Origin: JBFGCT01 sp963825565
GTDB lineage: Bacteria > Actinomycetota > Acidimicrobiia > Acidimicrobiales > Ilumatobacteraceae
Length of the DNA: 64,000 nucleotides
Assembly (NCBI GenBank): GCA_963825565.1
Contig: CAWGTW010000003.1
Span: 175,699 to 239,698 of the forward strand
Direction: 5' to 3'
Part shown: piece by piece, positions 8,572 through 19,573 of the stretch
Layout: each line of letters starts with the position of its first letter
Numbering within the stretch: position 1 is the stretch's first letter
Translations under genes and position numbers: made by a program
The notes under the pieces: generated by a model
What the model saw: only the letters and a program-made list of their open reading frames with translations
What the model was told of the DNA's origin: nothing
Database searches by the model: none

Positions 8572-10006
8572 ATGATCGAGCTGCTCAACGGGTTCGTCGT
8601 CGAGCTGCGCAACGCGGGGCTTCCGGTCAGCCTGACCGAGAACCTCGACGCGATGGAGGCGGTGCAGCACATCCCGATCGAGGACCGGGAGGCCTTCAAG
8701 TACGCGCTCGGGGCGACCCTGATCAAGAACCATGCCCACTGGCGCAGCTTCGAGACGGTGTTCGAGGTGTACTTCAGCCTGCGCGGCCCGGAGTACAAGC
8801 TGGTCGAGGGCGACGAGACCGATATCGACGAGCTGTGGCGGGAGCTGCAGGAACAACAGCAGGGCGAGGGCAAGGGCGGCGCGGGCGGGCTCGACAACCT
8901 CACGCCCGAGGAGATCGCCCACCTGTTGATGCAGGCATTGCTCAACGGCGACCAGGGACTGATGCGGGCGATGGCTCGGCAGGCGGTGCAGCGGTTCGCC
9001 GGCATGGAGCCCGGTCGCCCGGTCGGCGGGACGTACTACCTCTACCGCACGCTGCGCAATCTCGATCTCGATTCCATGCTCGAGAAGCTGATGGACGCCA
9101 CGCGCGAGCAGATGGCGACGGAGATGACCTCCCTCGAGGAGCGCCTGGAGCGGGAGGAGTACGAGGACCGGATCGACAAGTTCAAAGGCGAGATCGAGGC
9201 CGAGATCCGGCGGCGGCTCGTCGCCGACCGGGGCGCCGAGGCGATGGCCAAGACGCTGCGCAAGCCGCTGCCCGAGGACGTCGAATTCATGCACGCCTCG
9301 CGCGACGAGATGCAGGCGCTGAAGAAGGCGTTGTACCCGCTCACCCGCAAGCTCGCCGCCCGCCTGGCCCGTAAGCGCCGCCACGGACGCAAGGGGCCGC
9401 TCGACTTCCGCAACACCGTCCGCCACTCGCTGAGCTACGGCGGCGTCCCCGCCGAGCCGAAGTTCAAGTACCCGCGGCCGTCCAAGCCCGAGCTGATCGT
9501 CGTCGCCGACATCTCCGGGTCGGTTGCTGCCTTCGCCCGGTTCACGCTGATGCTGGTGTACGCGATCCAGAACCAGTTCTCCAAGGTCCGCTCGTTCGTG
9601 TTCATCGACGGCATCGACGAGGTGACCGACTACTTCAAGGCGACCGAGGACATCACCGAGGCGATCCACCGAGTCAACACCGAGGCCGACGTCGTGTGGG
9701 TCGACGGCCACAGCGACTACGGGCATGCGTTCGAGGTGTTCTGGGATCGCTACGGCAAGGACGTCGGCCCGAAGTCGACCGTGCTGCTGCTCGGTGACGC
9801 GGTGAAACAACTACCACGCCAGCCAGAGCTGGGTGGTCAAGGAGATGCAGCACAAGGCGCGCCACGTCTATTGGCTGAACCCCGAGCCGCGCAGCTACTG
9901 GAACACCGGCGACTCGATCGTCGGCGAGTACGCGACCCACACCGACGGTGTCTACGAGTGCCGCAACCTCCGCCAGCTCGAGGGCTTCGTCGAGAAGCTG
10001 ACGTAG
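8572..10006 (+). CDS. VWA-domain protein, CoxE-like, with a frameshift near 9805
   Basis: This is the partner of the upstream MoxR ATPase. The N-terminal part is helical, and a VWA domain follows with the metal-binding DISGS motif near residue 311. Around base 9800-9808 the frame is broken by one extra base. Before it the frame reads VLLLGDA. After a +1 shift it reads NNYHASQSWVVKEM and continues to a TAG at 10004-10006, giving about 477 residues in total. The D-(R)-NNY continuation is what the family has at this point. Left uncorrected, the ORF reads into 10383 as non-homologous sequence. The gene is either mutated or contains an indel error next to an AAA run. Confidence 0.82.
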
Positions 10007-10037
10007 CGGGCTCCCGGCCCGATCCGGTGCCGGCCCG

Positions 10038-11636
10038 TCAGTCCTGGCCCGGAACGGCAGCCTCGGGAAGGTCGGCGGCCCGCTCGAGCAACTGCGCCAA
10101 CTCGTCGGCCTCGACCACGCCCCGCTCGACCATCGCCGCGGCGTCGGCGGCCAGTTGGTCGACGGTGAGACCGCGCTCGACGCGCACCGGGTCCTGGCGC
10201 AGCACCTCGGCCGCCGCGGCGACCAGCGCCGCCAGCTCGAACGCGTCGCTCGGATCGTCCGCCGGATCGGCGGGGATCGCGGTGGCGGTCTCGACGGCCT
10301 CGCCCGACGCCGTCGACGTCCAGCGCAGGCGGACCTCGCCGGGCGAGCGGCCGGCACCGTCGGCAGTCCGGACGATCTCGTAGAGCGCTGTCGCCGCGTG
10401 GCCGGCGCCCAGCTCACCCGCGTCGGTCGTGTCGTCGCGGAACTCGCTGTCGTCGAGGCTGCGGTTCTCGTAGCCGATCAGCCGGTACTCGGCCACGACG
10501 GCGGGATCGAACACGACCTGCACCTTCGCGTCCTCGGCGACGACGGTGAGCGTCGGCGTCAGGTCGTCGACGAAGAGCCGCTCGGCCTCCTCGAAGGTGT
10601 CGATGTAGCTGTAGAAGCCGTTGCCCTGATCGGCGAGCTGCTCCATCAGGTCGTCGTTGAAGTTGCCCATGCCGTACCCGACGGTGACGAGGTGGATGCC
10701 GTCGTTGCCCGACTGCTCGATCAGCCCGGCCAGTCCGTCGGGATCGTCGACGCCGACGTTGGCGACGCCGTCGGAGGCGAGGATCACCGAGTTGACGCCG
10801 TCCGGACGGAAGCCGGCTCGGGCCTGCGCGTAGCCGGTACGGAGGCCGGCCTCCATGTTCGTGCTGCCACCGGGCACGAGGCGGTCGATCGCGCTGATGA
10901 TCGTCTGCGACTCCGACACCGGGGTCGGCGACAACAGCGCGGTGGCGTCGCTGCCGTACGTCACGATGGCGATCGTGTCGTCGGGGCCGAGCTGCTGGAC
11001 GAGCAGCGCCAGTGAGGCTTGGACCAGCCCGAGGCGTTCGCGGATGTCCATCGAACCCGACGTGTCGACGACGAACGTCAGCGCCGCCGGTGGCCGGTCG
11101 CCCGGTGCGATCGCGCGGGTGGTGACGCCCACCCGGACCAGCTCGACGCCGGCATCGGCATACGGCGCCGGGCCGGTTTCGACGATCGCGGCCAAGTCGG
11201 CGCCATCGGCGGCAGGATCGCCGTACTCGAAGGAGTTGATCCACTCCTCGGGCCGGATCGAGTCCGGCTCGGGGCGGTAGCCCTCGGCGACGAAGCGGCG
11301 AGCGACGGCGAACGAACCGGTGTCGACGTCGAGGGCGAACGTCGATTCGGCGTCGTCGGCGGTCGCCGTCCAGAGCGAGGCGCCGGCATCGACGAACGTG
11401 TTGTCCTCGGTGACCGAGGGTGGGATCGGGTCCGGCGGCGGTGGCTCGATCCCGCCGGCGTCCGGCGCCTCGGCGGGCGCGATCATCAGCTCCGCTTCAT
11501 CCTCCACGGGAGACACGTAGTCGTCGAAATAGGTCCGCGGGTCGATGTCGGACGAACGCGACGGGTCGTCGTCGGCGCATGCGGATGCGCCGAGCAACGC
11601 GACCGTGATGGCGAAGATGGCAGGTGGACGGTGCAT
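10038..11636 (-). CDS. VWA-domain lipoprotein (YfbK-like)
   Basis: The 532-residue product starts with a hydrophobic signal sequence ending GASAC (Cys20), a plausible though not perfect lipobox, so it is probably anchored outside the membrane. An N-terminal region (DNTFVDAG to about residue 150) resembles the YfbK N-domain, a VWA domain follows with the MIDAS motif DTSGSMD, and a DUF3520-like C-terminal part completes it. The family has no defined biochemical role. The start at 11636 was chosen because it immediately precedes the signal peptide. An upstream in-frame ATG at 11717 would put basic sequence in front of it. It converges on the CoxE-like gene with a 31-base gap. Confidence 0.85.
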   Translation of the reverse strand: MHRPPAIFAITVALLGASACADDDPSRSSDIDPRTYFDDYVSPVEDEAELMIAPAEAPDAGGIEPPPPDPIPPSVTEDNTFVDAGASLWTATADDAESTFALDVDTGSFAVARRFVAEGYRPEPDSIRPEEWINSFEYGDPAADGADLAAIVETGPAPYADAGVELVRVGVTTRAIAPGDRPPAALTFVVDTSGSMDIRERLGLVQASLALLVQQLGPDDTIAIVTYGSDATALLSPTPVSESQTIISAIDRLVPGGSTNMEAGLRTGYAQARAGFRPDGVNSVILASDGVANVGVDDPDGLAGLIEQSGNDGIHLVTVGYGMGNFNDDLMEQLADQGNGFYSYIDTFEEAERLFVDDLTPTLTVVAEDAKVQVVFDPAVVAEYRLIGYENRSLDDSEFRDDTTDAGELGAGHAATALYEIVRTADGAGRSPGEVRLRWTSTASGEAVETATAIPADPADDPSDAFELAALVAAAAEVLRQDPVRVERGLTVDQLAADAAAMVERGVVEADELAQLLERAADLPEAAVPGQD

Positions 11637-11772
11637 GGCGGTTCGACGTTCGGTCGTGGAGCGGCGGTTCCGCCCCTTCCGCACCGAAACCGTATTGCAC
11701 CGGATGCAGGTCTTCACAAGGCGCAGCGCTGCCCGCCCCGATCGACGCGGGCGCGCCCAGGGGGTGCAGCAC

Positions 11773-11922
11773 TCAACCGACGTAGGTCAGCACCTCCCCG
11801 AGCGCCTTGCGTCGCAGCGTGGCGGTGTGGGTGAGCGTGGCGAGGCCGTCGTGGCGCTCGAAGCGGAGCGGTTCGAACGGGAACCGAGCCGCCAGATCGC
11901 GAGCCGGGTATGGGAACGCCAC
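11773..11922 (-). CDS. Possible small protein after guaB (49 aa)
   Basis: A GTG at 11920-11922 opens a 49-codon frame ending TGA at 11773-11775. It lies 12 bases after the guaB stop and in the same frame as guaB. The product begins MAFPYPARDLAARF and ends ALGEVLTYVG, a composition that looks like real protein, not shadow sequence. I recognise no family. It could be a small co-transcribed protein or the rare product of guaB stop-codon readthrough. Without homologues the call stays weak. Confidence 0.35.
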   Translation of the reverse strand: MAFPYPARDLAARFPFEPLRFERHDGLATLTHTATLRRKALGEVLTYVG

Positions 11923-11934
11923 AGCACACCGCGG

Positions 11935-13448
<1,514 letters not shown>

Positions 13449-13452
<4 letters not shown>

Positions 13453-14093
13453 GCCGATGCCTCCGTGGGGGTGTTGAGCAGACTGGGGTTGGTTCGATCG
13501 CACAGTACGCCGAGCACCTCGACGAGCAGGCGGTGTTCGGCGGCGTGGATCGCCGCTTCGAAGTCGTCGAACGTGCCTCGGGCGTCGATCGGGACGGCCT
13601 CGGTGCCGAGCACCGGCCCGTCGTCGACGCCCTCGTCGGGGACGAGGTGGACCATGACGCCGCTTCCGGTGCGTTCGCCGCGCCCGGCCTGCTCCCAGGC
13701 TCGTTCGATCGCGCGGGTGCCGGCGAGCTCGCCCGGGAGTGCGGGGTGGAGGTTGACGACCCGGTCCGGGAACCATCCGAGGAAGCTCATGGTCAGGATC
13801 CGCATCCACCCGGCGAGGACGACGATGTCGGGGTCGAAACCCGAGACGACGTCGGCCAACCGGGTGTCGTAGTCGGCGCGCGCCTCGCTCGGTGTGGGGC
13901 CGACGTGGACGGCTGGCACGCCGGCTGCGGCGGCCCGTTCCAGGGCGAACACGGTGGGCCGGTCGGACACGACGGCGACGACGGCGCCGTCGATCTCCCC
14001 GTCGGCGCACCCGTCGAGCACCGCCTGGAGGTTGGACCCGTTGCCCGAGGCCAGCACCACGATCCGAGTGCGGCGACGGGGGCGGGCGTCCAT
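13449..14093 (-). CDS. purN: Phosphoribosylglycinamide formyltransferase (GART)
   Basis: PurN transfers a formyl group from 10-formyl-THF to GAR, giving FGAR. The 214-residue protein begins MDARPRRRTRIVVLASG and contains the substrate loop ASGNGSNLQAVLD and the catalytic Asn-His-Asp set (NLHPALPG, then TGSGVMVHLVPDEGVDDGP). An upstream in-frame ATG at 14117 would add 8 residues. The internal ATG is preferred because it leads directly into the Rossmann fold. The gene starts 52 bases after the purDM stop and overlaps guaB by 4 bases. Confidence 0.95.
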
Positions 14094-14145
14094 GGGGAGA
14101 CGGTACCGACGGCACACCGCAGCGGCGCGGACCGTGAACGAAAAG

Positions 14146-16350
14146 TCAGGGACGGGGCAGGCGGTCGGCCCGGTCGGCGTCGAGCACCACCGCGCGCTCG
14201 CCGTCGACCAAGCGGCCGATCACCCAGGTCGGCTCGTCGATCGACGCTCGCACGGCAACGGCGTCGTCCGCGGCGCACACGACGACCATGCCGATGCCCA
14301 TGTTGAGGGTCCGGTACAGCTCGCCGGTCGGCATCTGCGGTGTCAGCTCGCGAACGAGGCGGAACAGCGGCGGGACCGGCCACGACCCGAGCTCGACGAC
14401 CGCGCCGACGCCGCCGGGCAGCACCCGCGGCAGGTTCTCGGGCAACCCGCCGCCGGTGATGTGGGCCAGCGCCTTCACCCGGCCGCCCGCCAGCGCCGGG
14501 GCGAGCACGTCGAGGTATGACCGGTGGGGTTCGAGCAGCGCCTCGCCGATCGGGCGGTCGAGCCCCTCGGGCACGGCGTCGACCGGGATCCACTGGAACA
14601 GCTTGCGCAGCAGCGAGTAGCCGTTGGTGTGCGGTCCGCTCGACGCCAACCCGATCAGGACGTCGCCGGCGGCCACGTCGTCACGGGGGAGGAGTGCGGA
14701 GCGCTCGGCGACACCGACCAGCGTGCCGGCGATGTCGAACGCGCCCGGCTGGTAGACCCCGGGCATCTCGGCGGTCTCACCGCCGAGCAGGGCGCACCCG
14801 GCGACCCTGCACGCTTCGGCCATCCCGCCGACCACGTCGGCGACGAGGTCGGCGTCGAGCGTGCTGGCGGCGATGTAGTCGAGAAAGAACAACGGGCGGG
14901 CGTTCTGGACGAGCACGTCGTCGATGCAGTGGTTGACGATGTCGATCCCGACGCCGCGCACCGTCCCGACCCGGGCGGCGAGCTCGACCTTCGTGCCGAC
15001 GCCGTCGGTCGAGGCGACGAGCACCGGGTCGTCGAGCGCGGTGATCGCCGCGGCGGAGAAGACGCCACCGAAGCTGCCGACGCCCTTGAGCACGCCGTGG
15101 TCGTGGGTCGCCTCGACGGCCGCCTTCATCTCGCCGACCGCCCGGGTGCCTTCGTCGATGTCGACGCCCGCCTGGGCGTAGGACGCGAGCATCGCGCCCG
15201 GCGCCCGCCAGCCGATGTCGCGCCGCACCTGCATGCCGTCGAAGGAGATCTGCGCCATCCGCTCGTACGCCGCGGCTCGCGCCGCGGCGAGGTCATCGCC
15301 CAGCCCGGTCACGGCGAGCACGCGCCCGCCCGACACGCGGCCGGCAGCGTCGACGCCGGCATCGAACCTGATCGCCCGGTCGTCGTCACCGCCCGCATCG
15401 TCGATCACGGCACCGGCCGACGGCGACGACGGGTACCCGCTCGCGGCGGCGACGACGGTGACCGCCGCGCCGGGGCGAACTGCCAGCTCGACTCCGGCCA
15501 GCCCGCCGCGGGTCGCGGCGAGGGCCAACTCGGCGACGTCGGAGGCGAGCAGCGGGAGCACGGCCTGGGCCTCGGGGTCGCCGAAGCGCACGTTGTACTC
15601 GATCAGCCGGGGACCGCCCGCAGTGAGCATCAGGCCGGCGTAGAGGACCCCGACGTACGGCGTGCCGGCCGCCGCGGCGTGGTCGAGGATCGGCTGGACG
15701 AACGTCGCCACCAGCTCGTCGGGGGAGACGGGGACCGGCGCAGGGGCGTACGCGCCCATCCCGCCGGTGTTCGGGCCGGTGTCGCCCTCACCGATCCGCT
15801 TGTGGTCCTGGGCCAGCGGCAGCGCCACCGCGGTGGTCCCGTCGCACAGTGCGAGCAACGAGCACTCCGGTCCGCTCAGCCGCTCCTCGAGCACGAACGC
15901 GCCGGCCTGGCCCGCCGCGGCGATCGCCGCCGCCGTCTCGCCGTCGGTCGCCGGCACGGTGACCCCTTTGCCGGCCGCCAGCCCGTCGAGCTTGACGACG
16001 ACCGGTCGCCCGAGTGCGGCCCACCACTCGACCGCGCTCGCGGCGTCGTCGAAGCGGGCGAACGCCGGACCGGGGATCCCGAGGGACGTGGCGAGCTCGC
16101 GGGCGTAGCCCTTCGATGACTCGAGCCGGGCGAGCGCTGCGGTCGGGCCGAAGCAGGGGATGCCGCGGGCGATGCACTCGTCGGCAGCGCCGGCGACCAG
16201 GGCCGCCTCCGGCCCCGGGATCACGAGGTCGGTGTCACCGGGTCCGGCGTCGCCGAGCTCGCCGGCGAGCCGGACGTCGTGCCCGTGGCGGCGGCACGCC
16301 CAGGCGATCGCCTGCTCGCGGCCACCGCCCCCGAGGACGAGCACTCGCAT
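14146..16350 (-). CDS. purDM: PurD-PurM fusion: GAR synthetase / AIR synthetase
   Basis: One 734-residue chain carries two purine enzymes. Residues 1-388 are PurD (ATP-grasp GAR synthetase), starting MRVLVLGGGGREQAIAW, with KLDGLAAGKGV and EYNVRFGDPEAQ. The usual GREHA His is Gln here, and the N-domain is about 40 residues shorter than in E. coli PurD. From SYAQAGVDIDEG onward comes a full-length PurM (AIR synthetase, about 345 residues) with GVGSFGGVFS, STDGVGTK and HITGGGLPENL. The frame is continuous with no stop between them. The GTG at 16362 is an alternative start. The ATG at 16350 matches the PurD N-terminus. purF is 34 bases upstream and purN 52 bases downstream. Confidence 0.95.
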   Translation of the reverse strand: MRVLVLGGGGREQAIAWACRRHGHDVRLAGELGDAGPGDTDLVIPGPEAALVAGAADECIARGIPCFGPTAALARLESSKGYARELATSLGIPGPAFARFDDAASAVEWWAALGRPVVVKLDGLAAGKGVTVPATDGETAAAIAAAGQAGAFVLEERLSGPECSLLALCDGTTAVALPLAQDHKRIGEGDTGPNTGGMGAYAPAPVPVSPDELVATFVQPILDHAAAAGTPYVGVLYAGLMLTAGGPRLIEYNVRFGDPEAQAVLPLLASDVAELALAATRGGLAGVELAVRPGAAVTVVAAASGYPSSPSAGAVIDDAGGDDDRAIRFDAGVDAAGRVSGGRVLAVTGLGDDLAAARAAAYERMAQISFDGMQVRRDIGWRAPGAMLASYAQAGVDIDEGTRAVGEMKAAVEATHDHGVLKGVGSFGGVFSAAAITALDDPVLVASTDGVGTKVELAARVGTVRGVGIDIVNHCIDDVLVQNARPLFFLDYIAASTLDADLVADVVGGMAEACRVAGCALLGGETAEMPGVYQPGAFDIAGTLVGVAERSALLPRDDVAAGDVLIGLASSGPHTNGYSLLRKLFQWIPVDAVPEGLDRPIGEALLEPHRSYLDVLAPALAGGRVKALAHITGGGLPENLPRVLPGGVGAVVELGSWPVPPLFRLVRELTPQMPTGELYRTLNMGIGMVVVCAADDAVAVRASIDEPTWVIGRLVDGERAVVLDADRADRLPRP

Positions 16351-16384
16351 CAGCCGCGCCACCGCCTCACGCCGGCATCCCGAT

Positions 16385-17884
16385 TCACGCCAGTACGCCC
16401 TCGAAGGCCAGCTTCGCCTGGGCGGAGCCGACCTCGATCGGGTAGGTGCCCGTGAAGCAGGCGTTGCAGTAGCCGTCGGCCGGTCCGCTCGGTTCGCCCA
16501 CGACCGCCTCCATCATCCCGTCGAGCGACAGGAAGGCCAAGCTGTCGGCGCCGATGTGCTCGCGGATCTCCTCGACCGAGAGGCGGGCGGCGATCAGGTC
16601 GCCGTCGTGACCCATGTCGACGCCGAAGTGGCAGGCGTGGGTGATCGGCGGGCAGGTGATCCGCATGTGTACCTCGGTCGCCCCGGCATCGCGGACCAAC
16701 CTGACCAGCGGTCCGGCGGTGGTGCCGCGCACGAGCGAGTCGTCGATCATCACCACCCGCTGACCCTCGAGATTCTCCGAGAGCGCGTTGAACTTGAGCG
16801 CCACGCCCCGCTCACGGATGTCCTGGGTCGGCTCGATGAACGTCCGGCCGATGTAGCGGTTCTTGATCAGTCCGTCGTTGAACGGCAGGCCGCTCTCCTT
16901 GGCGAACCCGATCGCCGCGGGGATCGACGAGTCGGGGACCGGGATCACGACATCGGCAGCAGCGGGCGCCTCGCGGGCGAGCTCGACGCCGAGCTGTTGG
17001 CGGACGCGGTGCACGTTGCGGCCGTGCCAGACCGAGTCGGGGCGGGAGAAGTAGACGAACTCGAACGTGCACCGCGCCGCCTTGGGTTGCGGAGCGAGCA
17101 CCTGGGCGCGTGTCAGCTCCGAGCCGCGCAGCGTGATCATCTCGCCGGGGGCGACCTCGTCGATGTCGACACAGCCCAACGTCGCCAGCGCGCACGTCTC
17201 GCTGGCGACCGCATGGCCGCCGTGGGGGAGCCGGCCGACCGACAGTGGGCGGAACCCCCAGGCGTCGCGCACCGCGACGACGTGGTCGGCGGCGAGCATG
17301 ACGAGGGAGAACGCGCCCTTCCAGGCGGGAAGCGTGCGCTCGAGCCGCTCCTCCCACGTCGCCCCGCCGGCCGCGGCGAGCATCAGCGTCATCACCTCGG
17401 AGTCGCTCGTCGCCGTCAGGCCGAAGCCGCGGCTGAGCAGCTCGTCGCGCAGCGCCGGAGCGTTGACGACGTTGCCGTTGTGCGCGAGCGCGAGCGGGCC
17501 GTGCATCGTCTCGACCAGGAACGGCTGGATGTTGCGTTGCGCGTTCGATCCCGTGGTCGAGTACCGCGTGTGGCCGATCGCGTGGTAGCCGGTCAGCGGG
17601 GCGAGCGCCTCGGGCGTGAACACGGTCGATACCAGCCCGGGCTCCTTGTGGACGCGGGCGCGCCGGCCGTCGCTGACCGCGATCCCGGCGGCCTCCTGGC
17701 CGCGGTGCTGAAGGGCGAACAGGCCGAAGAAGGCGAGTTGGGCCACCCCGTCGCCGTGGGGCGTCGAGAGTCCGAGCACGCCGCACTCCTCCCGCGGGTG
17801 ATCGTCGATGTCGTGCCGCGCCGGCCCGGCGGACGTACCGCCCGCGGGTCCGGGAGCGGAGCCGACGTGCAGTCGTCGAACCAT
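16385..17884 (-). CDS. purF: Amidophosphoribosyltransferase
   Basis: PurF makes phosphoribosylamine from PRPP and glutamine, the first step of purine synthesis. The 499-residue protein has a 33-residue propeptide before the catalytic nucleophile Cys34 (REECGVLGL), so autocatalytic processing is expected. The phosphoribosyltransferase motif VVMIDDSLVRGTT is intact. Cysteines in AARCTFEF, CPPITHAC and YCNACF match the [4Fe-4S] ligands of the Bacillus-type enzyme, so this is the iron-sulfur form. The purC stop is one base upstream of its ATG. Confidence 0.96.
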   Translation of the reverse strand: MVRRLHVGSAPGPAGGTSAGPARHDIDDHPREECGVLGLSTPHGDGVAQLAFFGLFALQHRGQEAAGIAVSDGRRARVHKEPGLVSTVFTPEALAPLTGYHAIGHTRYSTTGSNAQRNIQPFLVETMHGPLALAHNGNVVNAPALRDELLSRGFGLTATSDSEVMTLMLAAAGGATWEERLERTLPAWKGAFSLVMLAADHVVAVRDAWGFRPLSVGRLPHGGHAVASETCALATLGCVDIDEVAPGEMITLRGSELTRAQVLAPQPKAARCTFEFVYFSRPDSVWHGRNVHRVRQQLGVELAREAPAAADVVIPVPDSSIPAAIGFAKESGLPFNDGLIKNRYIGRTFIEPTQDIRERGVALKFNALSENLEGQRVVMIDDSLVRGTTAGPLVRLVRDAGATEVHMRITCPPITHACHFGVDMGHDGDLIAARLSVEEIREHIGADSLAFLSLDGMMEAVVGEPSGPADGYCNACFTGTYPIEVGSAQAKLAFEGVLA

Positions 17885-17885
17885 G

Positions 17886-18842
17886 TCAGCGTGTCTCCAA
17901 TCCTGAGAGGGCCGCGTGGATGCGCGGGCCGGCGGGATAGGCGCCGGGCTGGAACGTGGTACCGGTCAGGCGCTCGTAGGCATCGATGTAGCGGGCGGTG
18001 GTCGCCGTCCACACCTCGTCGGGCAGTACCGGGACCGGACCCTCGCCGGTGTAGCCGGCTTCGGCCAGCGCACGGCGGACGACCTCCTTGTCGAGGCTCT
18101 CGGGCTCGAGGCCGGCGGCGATCCGATCGCCGTAGGTCGCCGCCACCCACCAGCGCGACGAGTCGGGGGTGTGCACCTCGTCGATGAGCAGCAGCTCGCC
18201 TGCCGCGGTCAGCCCGAACTCGTACTTCGTGTCGGCGAGGATCAGGCCGACCTCACGGCCCCGCTCCGCGCCGCGTTGGAACAGCTGCTCGGCGGCGGAC
18301 ACCACGCGCGTCCAGAGTCCCGGTTCGACCAGACCGCGGGCGACCACGTCGTCGCAGGAGATCGGCACGTCGTGGGCGCCGTCGGCCCCCTTGGTGGTCG
18401 GGGTGACGATCGTGGCCGGCAGTGCCGTGTTCTTCTGCAGGCCGTCGGGGAGGTCGTGGCCGTCGATCGTGCGCGCCCCGGCGGCGTACCTCGTCCACAC
18501 CGAGGTGTCGGTCACACCGGTGATGTAGGCCCGCACCACCACCTCGACCGGCAGCGGTCGGGCGGCGGTGGCGATGAGCACGTTCGGGTCGGGCACCGCG
18601 ACCGCGTGGTTGTCGACGATGTCGGCGGTGTGCTCGAACCACCACGCCGAGAGCTGGTTGAGGACCTGCCCCTTGTAGGGGACGCCGGCGATGATCCGGT
18701 CGAAGGCGGACAGTCGATCGGTCGTGACGAAGACGCGGCGGCCGTCGGGGAGGCGGTACGACACGCGCACCTTGCCGACACGGCGATCGTCGAGGGGCAA
18801 CTCGATGTCGGTCAGCGGGCCGATCGGTGCGTGATGGTCCAT
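17886..18842 (-). CDS. purC: SAICAR synthetase
   Basis: PurC condenses CAIR with aspartate using ATP. The 318-residue product begins MDHHAPIGPLTDIELPLDDRRVGKVRVSY and has the SAICAR synthetase signatures VRAYITGV and LILADTKYEFGL plus LIDEVHTPDSSR. Length and motifs are normal. The ATG at 18842 is the only start that keeps the full N-terminal strand. It is 8 bases downstream of purQ and 1 base upstream of purF, within the same operon. Confidence 0.96.
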   Translation of the reverse strand: MDHHAPIGPLTDIELPLDDRRVGKVRVSYRLPDGRRVFVTTDRLSAFDRIIAGVPYKGQVLNQLSAWWFEHTADIVDNHAVAVPDPNVLIATAARPLPVEVVVRAYITGVTDTSVWTRYAAGARTIDGHDLPDGLQKNTALPATIVTPTTKGADGAHDVPISCDDVVARGLVEPGLWTRVVSAAEQLFQRGAERGREVGLILADTKYEFGLTAAGELLLIDEVHTPDSSRWWVAATYGDRIAAGLEPESLDKEVVRRALAEAGYTGEGPVPVLPDEVWTATTARYIDAYERLTGTTFQPGAYPAGPRIHAALSGLETR

Positions 18843-18850
18843 CGTCTGCC

Positions 18851-19573
18851 TCACAGCGCTTTGGCGTGGCGCACGCCGTTCTCGAACAGGCGGAGACCGA
18901 GGTGGCGCGGCCCGCCGCCGCCGCGCAGGTGGCGCGGGTGTTGGCGCGGCACGATGTGGTTCTCCGGGTGTGGCATCAGCCCGAGCACCACGCCGGACGG
19001 GTCGCACACGCCGGCGACGTCGGCGACCGAGCCGTTCGGGTTCGTGCTCCGGTAGCGGAGCGCGACCTGGCCGGCCTCGGCCAGCAAGTGCGGATCGGGG
19101 TGGACGTACCGGCCCTCGCCGTGCGCGATCGGGCAGTGGATCGGGTCGTCGATACCGGCGGTCCACACGCAGCGGCTCTTCGGCACGGCGTCGAGGACGA
19201 CCCACCGGCAGTCGAACCGCCCCTGGGCGTTGTGGCCCAGTGCGCCGGGCAGCAGCTTGGTCCGCGTCAGGACCTGGAACCCGTTGCAGATGCCGATCAG
19301 CGGTCGGCCGGCGGCGACGAACTCCTGGAGGCGATCGCCGAGGCCGACGATCAGGTCGAGCGCGAGCATCCGTCCGGCGCCGAGCGAGTCGGCGTAGCTG
19401 AACCCGCCGGCGACGACCGCGAGCCGGGCGTCGTCGAGGAGTGCGGGCCGGTCGATCAGCTCGCTGGCGAGCACGATGCGTGCATCGGCTCCGGCCCGCT
19501 CGAGCGCGGTCGCCACGTCGCGGTCGCGGTTGGTCCCGGGTCCGGCGATCACCACCGCCCGCACCCGGCTCAC
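18851..19573 (-). CDS. purQ: FGAM synthase glutaminase subunit
   Basis: PurQ supplies ammonia from glutamine to the PurL subunit. The 240-residue protein is a class I glutamine amidotransferase: the nucleophile Cys lies in GICNGFQVL, and the His and Glu of the triad lie in LMPHPENH. The GTG start at 19573 overlaps the purSL stop as GTGA, so the subunits are translationally coupled, as expected for a stoichiometric complex. Confidence 0.96.
   Translation of the reverse strand: MSRVRAVVIAGPGTNRDRDVATALERAGADARIVLASELIDRPALLDDARLAVVAGGFSYADSLGAGRMLALDLIVGLGDRLQEFVAAGRPLIGICNGFQVLTRTKLLPGALGHNAQGRFDCRWVVLDAVPKSRCVWTAGIDDPIHCPIAHGEGRYVHPDPHLLAEAGQVALRYRSTNPNGSVADVAGVCDPSGVVLGLMPHPENHIVPRQHPRHLRGGGGPRHLGLRLFENGVRHAKAL

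Noticed and set aside
7638..10006. MoxR/VWA pair as part of a CO-dehydrogenase cluster with the coxL fragment
   Set aside because: The fragment lies 33 kb away inside a mobile element and no coxM, coxS or other cox genes are present.
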